This document shows, piece by piece, positions 20,564 through 28,301 of a DNA stretch of 64,000 bases; the first letter of the stretch is position 1; each line of letters begins with the position of its first letter. Made by a program: the position numbers and the translations under genes. The stretch comes from Endosaccharibacter trunci (GTDB lineage: Bacteria; Pseudomonadota; Alphaproteobacteria; Acetobacterales; Acetobacteraceae), in contig JAMSKV010000003.1 of NCBI GenBank assembly GCA_024515975.1, positions 233,541 through 297,540 on the forward strand. Direction: 5' to 3'. The notes beneath the pieces were generated by a model. It did not search any database. It saw only the letters and a list, made by a program, of their open reading frames with translations, and was not told the DNA's origin.

Positions 20564-21022
20564 TCAGCGGGTCGGGAATTCGCGCACGGAGAAATCCGCG
20601 GTCAGGTCGGGATGGTCCATGAACGTCATCTTGACCGGGATGGTCTGGCCCGGAGTCGGTATGTTGGAGCCGCGTTCGCAGACCAGGTGATAGCCGCCGC
20701 GGCTGAACACCAGCGTGGTTTTCGCCGCCACCGTCATCTTCACTGCCGCCTTGCCGTTGATGCCGCCGCTATGCGCTTCCTCGAGATTGAGGCTGGTGCA
20801 GGCCGGGGCGCTGTAGCCGGTGATCAGCACCGGCTTGTCGCCCGAATTGGTGATCCTGAAATAGCCGTAGGTCGGGCCGTTGTTGCGCACCGTGGCGAAC
20901 CAGCCATTTGCGACAGTGAGGGTAGGATGTTGCGGAGCAGGCGCCTTTTTCGGTGTGTCCGCGATCGCGGGCGTGACGAGCAGAACAAGGGCGGGCAGCA
21001 GAAAACGGCGCGGCACGGTCAT
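20564..21022 (-). CDS. PCuAC-type periplasmic copper chaperone-like protein, altered ligand motif
   Basis: 152 residues with a signal peptide (cleavage near AIADT, about 22) and the PCuAC fold pattern: YGYFRITNSGDKPVLITGY, then H84 and GGYHLVC. PCuAC proteins deliver Cu(I) to the CuA site of cytochrome oxidase through a conserved H(M)X10M...HXM ligand set. Here the final H-X-M reads H112-L-V-C115, so the terminal Met is absent; Cys75 and Cys115 could form a disulfide or supply a thiolate. No ScoI or oxidase gene is adjacent. Family assignment is fair; copper function is uncertain. Confidence 0.75.
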   Translation of the reverse strand: MTVPRRFLLPALVLLVTPAIADTPKKAPAPQHPTLTVANGWFATVRNNGPTYGYFRITNSGDKPVLITGYSAPACTSLNLEEAHSGGINGKAAVKMTVAAKTTLVFSRGGYHLVCERGSNIPTPGQTIPVKMTFMDHPDLTADFSVREFPTR

Positions 21023-21057
21023 TCTCGGTCCTGTTGTCGAAAGGTCGGTCCGCTAAC

Positions 21058-21080
21058 GCATCAACATGCCGGTTTGATGC
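21058..21080. promoter_or_regulatory. Dyad between the divergent PCuAC and nrdR genes
   Basis: GCATCAA (21058-21064) and TTGATGC (21074-21080) form a perfect 7-bp inverted repeat with a 9-bp spacer, so half-site centres are 16 bp apart, as for a dimeric regulator. It lies 36 bp upstream of the copper-chaperone start and 78 bp upstream of nrdR. It does not resemble an NrdR box that I know. The protein that would bind is unknown. Confidence 0.35.
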
Positions 21081-21157
21081 ACGGCCCTTGTGCGGCGGGG
21101 CCCGGGGGGGCACCTGTGGCCCCGAGAGTTCCCTTTCCCTGATCGAGTTTCGAGCCG

Positions 21158-21691
21158 ATGCGCTGCCCCTTCTGCGGTCATGACGACACACAGGTCAAAG
21201 ACAGCCGGCCGAACGAGGACGCCGTGGCGATCCGCCGTCGTCGCCTTTGTCCGGGCTGCGGACAGCGCTTCACCACCATCGAGCGCGTGCAGTTGCGCGA
21301 GCTGGTGGTGATCAAGGCCGATCAGCGGCGCGTTCCGTTCGACCGCGAGAAGCTGGCGCGCTCCATCCGCATCGCGCTACGCAAGCGGCCGGTGGACGAG
21401 GAAAGGATCGAGCGCATCGTCAGCGGCCTGGTCAGGCAGCTCGAAGCCTCGGGCGAGACCGAGATCCCGTCGGCGCAGCTCGGCGAGCGCGTGATGGACA
21501 CGCTGCGCGAGCTCGATCCCGTGGCCTATGTGCGCTTCGCCAGCGTGTATCGCGACTTCCGGGAGGCGAGCGATTTCGAGGCGATCCTGGACTCTCTTTC
21601 CGCCGGCTCCGTGACGGACGAAGAACGGCTGCGCGCGGCGCGCGAGGCGGGGCTCGGCAAGGCTGGACGGGACGGGACAAAGGCGCGATGA
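21158..21691 (+). CDS. nrdR: Transcriptional repressor NrdR
   Basis: 177-residue regulator that represses ribonucleotide reductase genes in response to ATP/dATP. Zinc ribbon with CPFCG (3-7) and CPGCG (31-35), then an ATP-cone domain (about 49-139) with [17 protein letters not shown]. The tail after about residue 150 ([14 protein letters not shown]...) is longer than in compact family members. nusB follows 55 bp downstream. Confidence 0.95.
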   Translation: MRCPFCGHDDTQVKDSRPNEDAVAIRRRRLCPGCGQRFTTIERVQLRELVVIKADQRRVPFDREKLARSIRIALRKRPVDEERIERIVSGLVRQLEASGETEIPSAQLGERVMDTLRELDPVAYVRFASVYRDFREASDFEAILDSLSAGSVTDEERLRAAREAGLGKAGRDGTKAR

Positions 21692-21746
21692 AGCGCGCCA
21701 TGCGAGTCATGATCAAGAATGCCGGTTGTCGGACGGAGCGGAGCTG

Positions 21747-22280
21747 ATGGCGGCCGAACCGAATAAACTGCGTCAGCCGCCACGCAGCCGTCCGCGCACC
21801 GCCTCACGCGTGGGCGCGGTGCAGGCTTTGTTCCAGAGCGAGCAGAGCGGAGAGAGCGCCGAGACCGTGATCGACCAGTTCGTCCGTCATCGTCTGGGTT
21901 CGATGAGCGGCGTCGAGGGAATGGAAGGCGGCTACGAGGACGGGCGCGTGCCTGACGCCGATGTCGCGCTGTTCGGACGCATCGTTCGTACCGCCGTGTC
22001 GTCGCAGGACAAGCTCGATGCCCTGCTGGCCGAGGCCCTGCCGCCGGAATGGCCGCTCGACCGGCTGGATCCGGTGCTGCGCGCGCTTCTGCGTGCCGCG
22101 TCCGGCGAGCTCACCATGCGCGACGGGCCGCCGGGCCGCGTCGTGATCAACGAGTATCTCGATATCGCGCACGGCTTCTTCTTCGGCGACGAGCCGCGCA
22201 TGGTGAACGGGCTGCTCGACACGCTCGGACGGCGCCTGCGTCCGCAGGATTTCGGCGCGGACAGGCCGGACGCCGGCTGA
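21747..22280 (+). CDS. nusB: Transcription antitermination protein NusB
   Basis: 177 residues from the ATG at 21747, which is preceded by GGAG. Helical NusB fold: SRVGAVQALFQSEQSGES near the start, then LDRLDPVLRALLRAASGEL and VVINEYLDIAHGFF...MVNGLLDTLGRRL. With NusE (S10) it binds boxA RNA in rRNA antitermination. thiL starts 8 bp after its stop, a pairing that is common in proteobacteria. Confidence 0.94.
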   Translation: MAAEPNKLRQPPRSRPRTASRVGAVQALFQSEQSGESAETVIDQFVRHRLGSMSGVEGMEGGYEDGRVPDADVALFGRIVRTAVSSQDKLDALLAEALPPEWPLDRLDPVLRALLRAASGELTMRDGPPGRVVINEYLDIAHGFFFGDEPRMVNGLLDTLGRRLRPQDFGADRPDAG

Positions 22281-22288
22281 GCCGCACC

Positions 22289-23239
22289 ATGGCGAGCGCG
22301 CCCGAGTTCGACTTCATCGACCGGCATTTCCTGCCGCTCGCGGGTCCGGGCGCTCTGTTCCTCTCCGACGATGCCGCCGTGATGACACCGCCCCCGGGCC
22401 GCGAGCTGGTCCTTGCGGCGGATGCGGTGGTCTCTGGCGTGCATTTTCTGCCCGACGACCCGGCCGACACCGTCGGCGAGAAGCTGCTCGGCGTGAACCT
22501 GTCCGATTTGGCGGCGATGGGCGCGATGCCGCTCGGCTATCTGCTGACCGTGTCGGCGCCGGCCTCGCTGGGCGATCACTGGTTCGCCGGTTTCGCCGCC
22601 GGGCTGAAACACGCGCAGGAGCGGTTCGGCCTGTCGCTTCTGGGCGGCGACACCACCGGCACGCCGGGCCCGCTCTGCCTGTCGCTGACCATTCTGGGCC
22701 ATGTGGCGCCGGGTCGCGCTCTGCGCCGCAACGGTGCCCGTCCCGGCGATGCGATCTGGGTGACGGGCACGATCGGCGACGCGGCGCTCGGCCTGATGTG
22801 CCTGCAGAACGGGTTGCCCGATCCGACCGGTTTCCTGGTGGACCGTTATCGCCGCCCGCAGCCGCGTCTGGGACTGGTGCTGGACGGGATCGCGTCGGCG
22901 GCGATCGACGTGTCCGACGGGCTGGTGCAGGATCTTGGCCATCTCTGTCGCAGAAGCGGCGTGGCGGCGGAGATCGCAGCGGAGCGCGTGCCGGCATCCC
23001 CGGCGGCGCGAGCGGCGGGGACGGATCTGCTGGAGCGGCGGCTAACCGGCGGCGACGATTATGAACTGCTCCTGGCGGTGCCGCCGGACCGGGAAGAGGC
23101 ATTGCTGGCGGAATCGGTGCGCGCCGGAATCGCGGTGACGCGCATCGGCGTCTTCCGGTCCGGGCCGCCGGATGTCACGCTGCGCGATGCGTCCGGCGCG
23201 CCCTTGCGGTTCGCGCGCGGAGGCTGGAGCCATTTCTAG
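22289..23239 (+). CDS. thiL: Thiamine-monophosphate kinase ThiL
   Basis: 316-residue enzyme phosphorylating thiamine monophosphate to the active diphosphate cofactor. PurM/AIR-synthetase-like: EFDFIDRHF, SDDAAVM, AADAVVSGVHF, GVNLSDLAAMGAMPLGYLL, SLLGGDTT, AAIDVSDGLVQDLGHL and RLTGGDDYELLL all fit ThiL. The ATG at 22289 follows nusB by 8 bp. Its TAG stop is in the same frame as the short AtzG-like gene that begins about 18 bp downstream. Confidence 0.95.
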   Translation: MASAPEFDFIDRHFLPLAGPGALFLSDDAAVMTPPPGRELVLAADAVVSGVHFLPDDPADTVGEKLLGVNLSDLAAMGAMPLGYLLTVSAPASLGDHWFAGFAAGLKHAQERFGLSLLGGDTTGTPGPLCLSLTILGHVAPGRALRRNGARPGDAIWVTGTIGDAALGLMCLQNGLPDPTGFLVDRYRRPQPRLGLVLDGIASAAIDVSDGLVQDLGHLCRRSGVAAEIAAERVPASPAARAAGTDLLERRLTGGDDYELLLAVPPDREEALLAESVRAGIAVTRIGVFRSGPPDVTLRDASGAPLRFARGGWSHF

Positions 23240-23257
23240 CGACGAGCGGAGGCGATT

Positions 23258-23437
23258 CTGACCGATCCCGAACAGGCGCTCGCCCAGGCCGCCGCCGTTT
23301 TCCTCGATCTGACGCTCGATCCGGCCCATCTGCCCGGCGTGCGCGCCAATCTGGCGTTGCTGCGCGCGCACGCAGCGTGCCTCGATACGACGGACTTGCC
23401 GCCGGAGCTCGATCCCGCGCCGGTGTTCGTGCCGTGA
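23258..23437 (+). CDS. AtzG/HpxX-like small amidase subunit (DUF4089), non-standard start codon
   Basis: About 59 residues: TDPEQALAQAAAVFLDLTL, DPAHLPGVRANLALL, and the typical ending ELDPAPVFVP. This is the pattern of DUF4089/AtzG proteins, small GatC-like partners of AtzE-type amidohydrolases. No ATG, GTG or TTG exists between the preceding in-frame thiL stop (23237-23239) and the conserved region. The best start is CTG at 23258, five bases after GGAGG (23248-23252); ATT at 23255 is the alternative. Its TGA overlaps the GTG of the amidase gene (GTGA), which fits a co-translated complex. Confidence 0.8.
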   Translation: MTDPEQALAQAAAVFLDLTLDPAHLPGVRANLALLRAHAACLDTTDLPPELDPAPVFVP

Positions 23438-24834
23438 GCGGGGCGTTCCCAAGCGCCGCCGAGATCGCCGCCGGCGTGCGCGATGGACGTCTCTCGCCCG
23501 TTCGCGTCGTGCAGGCGGCACTCGACCGCATCGCCGCGCTGGACCCGGGCTTGAACTGCTTCACCGGCCTGCGTGCGGAGGAGGCGCTGGCGGAGGCGCA
23601 GGCGCTCGACGCCGGCGATTGCCGCAAGCCGTTGGCGGGCGTGCCGTTCGCCGTGAAGAACCTGTTCGACGTGCAGGGCGTCACGACCCTCGCGGGATCG
23701 GCGCTGCTGGCCGGGCGGCCGCCGGCCCAACGCGACGCGGCGATGGTGGAGCGGCTGCGTGCGGCCGGGGCGATCCTGATCGGCCAGCTCAACATGGACG
23801 AGTTCGCCTACGGGTTTTCCACCGAGAACGCGCATCACGGCATCACCGCCAACCCGCACGATCCGGGACGCATCGCCGGGGGCTCCTCCGGCGGATCGGC
23901 GGCGTCCGTGGCGGCGGGGCTGGTGCCCCTGGCGCTGGGGTCCGACACCAATGGCTCCATCCGGGTCCCGGCCTCCTTGTGCGGCGTGTTCGGGCTGAAG
24001 CCGAGCTTTGGACGCTTGTCGCGACGCGGCGCCTTTCCGTTCGTGCACAGCCTCGATCACGTTGGCCCGTTCGCGCGCAGCGTGGCCGATCTGGCGTTGT
24101 GCTACGACGCGATGCAGGGCCCGGACGCGGAGGATCCCGCCCTGGTGGACCGGGCGGCCGAGCCGGTTTCGCCAGCGCTGGATGCGCCTTTGCGTCCTCT
24201 GCGCGTCGGCGTGCTGGGGGGCTGGTTCCGGCACGGGGCGGACGCGCAGGCGCTGTCGGCGGTGCAGCGCGTCGCCGATGGTCTGGCGCGCGCCGGTGCA
24301 TCGGTGCGCGAGGCGAGCCTGAACGGCGCGGAGGCGGCGCGTTCGGCCGCGTTCTGCATCACCGCCGCGGAAGGCGGTGCGCTGCACCTGCCGACCTTGC
24401 GCACCGATGCCGATCGCTACGATCCCGCCGTCCGGGATCGGCTGATCGCGGGCGCGATGCTCCCGGCCGCCGTGACGGCGCGCGCCCAGCGCGTTCGCGC
24501 CGTGTTCCGGGCCGAGGCCGCAGCGGTGCTGGAGCATTTCGACATCCTGCTGGCGCCGGCGACGCCCTGCGCCGCCGTTCCGCGCGGTGCCGCGACGATG
24601 CTCCTGGATGGGCAACAGGTGCCCGCTCGGGCCAATCTCGGCCTGCACACCCAGCCGATTTCGTTCATCGGCCTGCCGGTTCTGTCCGTGCCGGCCCAGT
24701 CGGAGACCGACGCCTTGCCGATCGGCGTGCAGCTGATCGGCGCGCCCTGGGCCGAGCGCACGCTGTTCGAGGCGGCGTTCAGGCTGGAGCGGGACGGAGT
24801 CTCGGTCTGCCGTGCGCCCGGAGCCCTGTCGTGA
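23434..24834 (+). CDS. AtzE/HpxY family amidohydrolase
   Basis: 466-residue amidase-signature hydrolase from the GTG at 23434, overlapping the AtzG-like gene by four bases. Ser-cisSer-Lys triad visible as K75 in PFAVKNLFD, S151 in GGSSGGSAAS and nucleophile S175 in DTNGSIRVPAS, with the same 24-residue Ser-Ser spacing as GatA. AtzE hydrolyses 1-carboxybiuret in s-triazine catabolism, and the related HpxY is linked with oxalurate breakdown. The flanking AtzG- and AtzH-like genes separate it from GatA. No triazine or purine pathway enzyme is near, so the substrate is open. Confidence 0.88.
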   Translation: MSGAFPSAAEIAAGVRDGRLSPVRVVQAALDRIAALDPGLNCFTGLRAEEALAEAQALDAGDCRKPLAGVPFAVKNLFDVQGVTTLAGSALLAGRPPAQRDAAMVERLRAAGAILIGQLNMDEFAYGFSTENAHHGITANPHDPGRIAGGSSGGSAASVAAGLVPLALGSDTNGSIRVPASLCGVFGLKPSFGRLSRRGAFPFVHSLDHVGPFARSVADLALCYDAMQGPDAEDPALVDRAAEPVSPALDAPLRPLRVGVLGGWFRHGADAQALSAVQRVADGLARAGASVREASLNGAEAARSAAFCITAAEGGALHLPTLRTDADRYDPAVRDRLIAGAMLPAAVTARAQRVRAVFRAEAAAVLEHFDILLAPATPCAAVPRGAATMLLDGQQVPARANLGLHTQPISFIGLPVLSVPAQSETDALPIGVQLIGAPWAERTLFEAAFRLERDGVSVCRAPGALS

Positions 24835-25208
24835 TCCGCATCGACGATCCGGAGGTTCTGCGGGAGGTCGAGGAGGCGCTGGATCGCTACGAGCGTGCGC
24901 TGATGGCGAACGACCTCGCTGCGCTCGACGCCCTGTTCTGGAACGCGCCGCAGACCAGGCGCTTCGGCGCGACCGAAAACCTGTATGGGTTCGAGTCGAT
25001 TGCCGTCTTCCGGCGCGCGCGTCCGAACGGGGCGCCGCAGCGTGTGGTGCTGCGCCGGTCGATTACCACGTTCGGGCATGATGCGGCCTCGGCGGATATC
25101 GAGTTCCAGCCGATCGGGAGCGAGCGGATCGGTCGGCAGACGCAGTGCTGGATACGCACCGACGAAGGCTGGCGCATCGCCTCGGCGCATGTGTCGTTGA
25201 TGGTCTGA
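24831..25208 (+). CDS. AtzH/HpxZ-like protein (DUF3225)
   Basis: 125 residues from a GTG that overlaps the amidase stop (GTGA). SnoaL/NTF2-like small alpha+beta protein: ALDRYERALMANDLAALDAL, then LFWNAPQTRRFGATENLYG and TQCWIRTDEGWRIASAHVS, as in DUF3225 proteins encoded beside AtzE-type amidases. AtzH of Pseudomonas ADP is reported as a 1,3-dicarboxyurea deamidase; whether this copy has that activity is inference. Third gene of an atzG-atzE-atzH-like operon. Confidence 0.85.
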   Translation: MIRIDDPEVLREVEEALDRYERALMANDLAALDALFWNAPQTRRFGATENLYGFESIAVFRRARPNGAPQRVVLRRSITTFGHDAASADIEFQPIGSERIGRQTQCWIRTDEGWRIASAHVSLMV

Positions 25209-25313
25209 GCCAGCGTCAGGCGGCGGGTCCGATCGACGCGGTGCGATCGGTTGCCTCCGCGTTTTCGCGTCCTGCCATGAAAAGCCCGGTATGGGCTCCC
25301 GGGAAAGACGTAC

Positions 25314-26591
25314 TCAGCCGGCTTGCTTCTTCACAAGCTGCATCGGCGTGATCCCGGTCGGGATGAGCGGGAACTGCATTCTCGTGCCAGGCGGCGCGGC
25401 CTCGAACTGTCGGGCCCGGATGGCGAAATCGGTGCGCGCCTGTTCCAGGACCCGCCATTCGCGCGGGATGGCCAGAAACAATATCGGAAGCAGGCAAAGC
25501 ACAGAGACGAGGCGCAGCACGCGGGACCGGTCGGCGAGCAGAGACACCAGCGACGCCATCCACAGCATCACCGGGAAGGCGAAATAGCGGTTTCCCATCG
25601 GCATATGGGTCATGATCTCCCAGCGCGGCCGGTCCAGGGAGACCTGCGGCGAGACCAGGCTGGCGGCCAGCATCAGGAGAATGAACAGAGCCGCCTGACG
25701 CAGCGCGACCGGGCCGCGCAGGAGGGCGACCCCGACCAGGAGCGCGGCGCCCAGGGTGAGCGAAACCGGCAGGATGTTGTTCTGCCAGATCGGAAGGATC
25801 TGCACCGGTCCGGCTTGCCGCCAGCCGATTTCCGAGGCCAGCACCACCTGCGCCGCCAGAATTTGCGCCAGCATGCGCGGGCCCGCGCCGAGCGGCGCGT
25901 GCGACCGCGTGTCCTGCAAAGCGCCGAGCATGACCGCGATCTGGATCGCCGCACACAGCGCCGGCAGGACGAAGCGCATCCGCGCGGCGGGGGAGGGATG
26001 CTGACGCCAGCGCCAGGCCGACACCGGCAGCAGCATGAGGGCGAACGGGCCGCTCAGCCCGGACAGGGTCAGCACGGCGGCGTCGAACGCCCAGCCCGCG
26101 GCCGAGTCTGGCTTGCGGCCGATCACCACGAGCAGCGCCAGCAAGGCCAGCAGCCATTGCGTGTTGGTGAGGTTGAGGAACAGCTCCATCGCGTTCGGCG
26201 TCAGCAGATAGAGCAAGGCCAGGACCACGCGCGGGGTCATGCGGGGCAGAAAATCCGCGACCCGCTCGCTGAGCAGGAACAGGGCGGGCAGGAGCTGGAC
26301 GAGAAAGGCGATCGCGGCGAAGGCGGTCGGAACCAGGTGCAGCGGCAGGGGCTGGCACAGCACGGCGACCACGCGCTGGAAGCTGTCGAGATAACCGCCG
26401 GCCGGGATCAGCAGTGAGCGCCAGCCCTGGTTGTAGGCGTCCGGGTAGAACGACCAGCCCTCGTCGCCCCAAAGCTCCGCATGGAGCAACGCGTCCGGCT
26501 GGCGGGAAAACAGCAGGGCGGCGAAGACGAGAAAGGCGACGCACCAGGCGATGGGACGCAGCCGCGTATCCGTGCCCGTCGCCATGTCCAT
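25314..26591 (-). CDS. Polytopic membrane protein, GT-C glycosyltransferase-like
   Basis: 425 residues with roughly ten hydrophobic helices. The first extracytoplasmic loop carries acidic residues in HAELWGDEGWSFYPDAYNQGW, like the catalytic Asp/Glu of GT-C polyprenyl-phosphate-sugar transferases, and the C-terminal ~70 residues are soluble. I could not place it in a named family; a lipid-linked sugar transferase or O-antigen-type membrane protein is likely. Thirty bp separate its start from the stop of the next membrane protein gene on the same strand. Confidence 0.6.
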   Translation of the reverse strand: MDMATGTDTRLRPIAWCVAFLVFAALLFSRQPDALLHAELWGDEGWSFYPDAYNQGWRSLLIPAGGYLDSFQRVVAVLCQPLPLHLVPTAFAAIAFLVQLLPALFLLSERVADFLPRMTPRVVLALLYLLTPNAMELFLNLTNTQWLLALLALLVVIGRKPDSAAGWAFDAAVLTLSGLSGPFALMLLPVSAWRWRQHPSPAARMRFVLPALCAAIQIAVMLGALQDTRSHAPLGAGPRMLAQILAAQVVLASEIGWRQAGPVQILPIWQNNILPVSLTLGAALLVGVALLRGPVALRQAALFILLMLAASLVSPQVSLDRPRWEIMTHMPMGNRYFAFPVMLWMASLVSLLADRSRVLRLVSVLCLLPILFLAIPREWRVLEQARTDFAIRARQFEAAPPGTRMQFPLIPTGITPMQLVKKQAG

Positions 26592-26621
26592 GCTCTTCCC
26601 CGTGCGGTTCTGGTGCGGCGG

Positions 26622-27065
26622 CTATGCGGCGGAGCGGCGACCCGCGTCAACGGCCAGCAGCAGGGCGGCGACGATGCCGGGCAGCAGCGCGAAAACGGGA
26701 AGGCGCCCCGCGAAAGGCAGCGCTGCGCACCAGCAGGCGGCGCAGAGGAGCCAACTTGCCCTCCGCTCCGGCGCGACGATGGCCGGCACGAGACCGAGCA
26801 GGCAGGGGAAGATTCGGAGCAAGGCCGCGAACGCCAGGGCGGCGGGATCGAGCGGGAGGCTGCGATAGGGTGGCAAGGCGTTGCCGGCGGGGAGAAACGT
26901 GCCGAGCCCATGGAGAATGCTGCCGAGCATGATCATCAGCCCGCGCGCCGTGCTGTCGAACAACAGCATCAGCAGGGCGAGCAGCAGCGGCAGGGCGAGA
27001 ACGGACAGGGCGCAGAGGCCGGAGAGGAGGGCGACCGCGCGGAGGGTGAAACGGAGCAGAGGCAC
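26622..27065 (-). CDS. Small polytopic membrane protein of unknown function
   Basis: 147 residues, mostly hydrophobic, with about four predicted helices (near 10-35, 40-57, 75-98 and 105-140) and no recognisable catalytic motif. It is transcribed ahead of the GT-C-like gene, so the two probably form a small operon and may act on the same envelope component. Confidence 0.55.
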   Translation of the reverse strand: MPLLRFTLRAVALLSGLCALSVLALPLLLALLMLLFDSTARGLMIMLGSILHGLGTFLPAGNALPPYRSLPLDPAALAFAALLRIFPCLLGLVPAIVAPERRASWLLCAACWCAALPFAGRLPVFALLPGIVAALLLAVDAGRRSAA

Positions 27066-27255
27066 GGCGCCGAGTGTGCGGGACTGGGGACGTTGGTCAA
27101 ACCCGTCGACCCAATGTGAGGGTAGCGAAGCGGCTTCCCGGCCGTGCTTCTCGTCCGGTTCGGTCAGCCGGCCGCTCGTTCTGTCAGCGGGAAGTTCGAT
27201 CCCCCGGATCGGCGCATCCGGGCCTGTGCCCGTGGTCTGCGAAACGCGGAGAATT

Positions 27256-27329
27256 TGGAGGTCCGGGCCGGAATTGAACCGGCATTCGCGGATTTGCAGT
27301 CCGCTGCATCACCACTCTGCCACCGGACC
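27256..27329 (-). tRNA. tRNA-Cys (GCA)
   Basis: On the minus strand the cloverleaf is complete: acceptor arms GGTCCGG and CCGGACC, D arm with GCAGAGTGGTGATGC, anticodon stem-loop CGGACTGCAAATCCG (anticodon GCA), T arm with CCGGTTCAATTCCGG, the U73 discriminator typical of tRNA-Cys, and an encoded CCA end (27256-27258). It is isolated between membrane-protein genes and pcm. Confidence 0.97.
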
Positions 27330-27500
27330 GGAGGGTTGCGGCAAGGCGTATGGCCTGCGCCGGGGGATTGGTCAAGCGCGGAGGGTTCCCGCCGGCGAGG
27401 CCGGCCGCGCTTTCCTCGCCGGAGGCGGAAACCTATAAGGATTGGACGCCTCTCCGCCGAACATGGCTGGGCCCCCTTTCGCGTTTGGAGCACCCCCCGC

Positions 27501-28205
27501 GTGAGTTATTCCACCGCTTCCGATCCGGCCGCGCACGCCCTGGCCGGGGCCGTTCCGGACTGGTTGATCGCCCGCCTGCAGATGGTGGACACCCAGATCA
27601 GGCCGGTGCAGGTCTCCGATCCGCGCATTCTGGAGGCGATGCGCTGGATTCCGCGCGAGCGATTCGTGACCGCCGACCGTGTGGCGGTGGCCTATATGGA
27701 TCAGAACGTGCCCTTGCTGGCCGGACGTGTGCTGTCCGAGCCGCGGGTGATCGCGCGTTTGATCCAGGCGCTGATGCCGCGTGGCGGCGAGCGGGCGCTG
27801 GTGGTGGGCGCCGGCACCGGCTACGCCGCCTGCCTGTTGCACGCGCTGAATTGCGACGTGGTGGCTCTGGAGGAAAACCGGACCCTGGCCGCGCAGGGGC
27901 GCTCCTTGCTGGCGGAGCTGGCGCCGGGGGTGCGGTTCCATGAGGGCGCGCTGGCCGCCGGGGTGCCGGAAGCGGCGCCGTTCGACTTCATCCTGATCGA
28001 TGGCGGCGTGACCGAGATCCCCACCGCCTACGCGTCGCAACTGGCCGAGAATGGCCGTGTAGGCGGCATTCTGCATCGCCGGGGCGCGGTTCCCACCGCA
28101 TTCCTGGCGGAAAAGCAGGCCTTAGGCCTGCGTCCGCGCGCGCAGTTCGATTGCGCGGCACCGTTGCTTCCAGAACTCGCTCCGACACCCGGTTTTCGGT
28201 TCTGA
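27501..28205 (+). CDS. pcm: Protein-L-isoaspartate O-methyltransferase family protein
   Basis: 234 residues from the GTG at 27501, with GGAG ten bases upstream. Motifs of Pcm: ARLQMVDTQIRPVQVSDPRI, MRWIPRERFV, SEPRVIARLIQAL, SAM-binding LVVGAGTGYAACLLH and FDFILIDGG. The family methylates isoaspartyl residues of aged proteins. It precedes tolC, an arrangement frequent in alphaproteobacteria, where these genes are often divergent forms whose activity is not proven. No signal peptide. Confidence 0.85.
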   Translation: MSYSTASDPAAHALAGAVPDWLIARLQMVDTQIRPVQVSDPRILEAMRWIPRERFVTADRVAVAYMDQNVPLLAGRVLSEPRVIARLIQALMPRGGERALVVGAGTGYAACLLHALNCDVVALEENRTLAAQGRSLLAELAPGVRFHEGALAAGVPEAAPFDFILIDGGVTEIPTAYASQLAENGRVGGILHRRGAVPTAFLAEKQALGLRPRAQFDCAAPLLPELAPTPGFRF

Positions 28206-28301
28206 ACCGCTCGGACTGGAAGCCGCGCCGGGTTTCGTGGCAGGAAGGAGCGACGCGGACGGTTTCGTCCGATGCCGGACTTGTGACGGAGACTTTGCGC
28301 T

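Noticed and set aside
27144..27500. N-terminal extension of the pcm reading frame across the tRNA-Cys locus
   Set aside because: The frame reads through the tRNA gene; the GTG at 27501 with GGAG upstream gives a normal Pcm N terminus.
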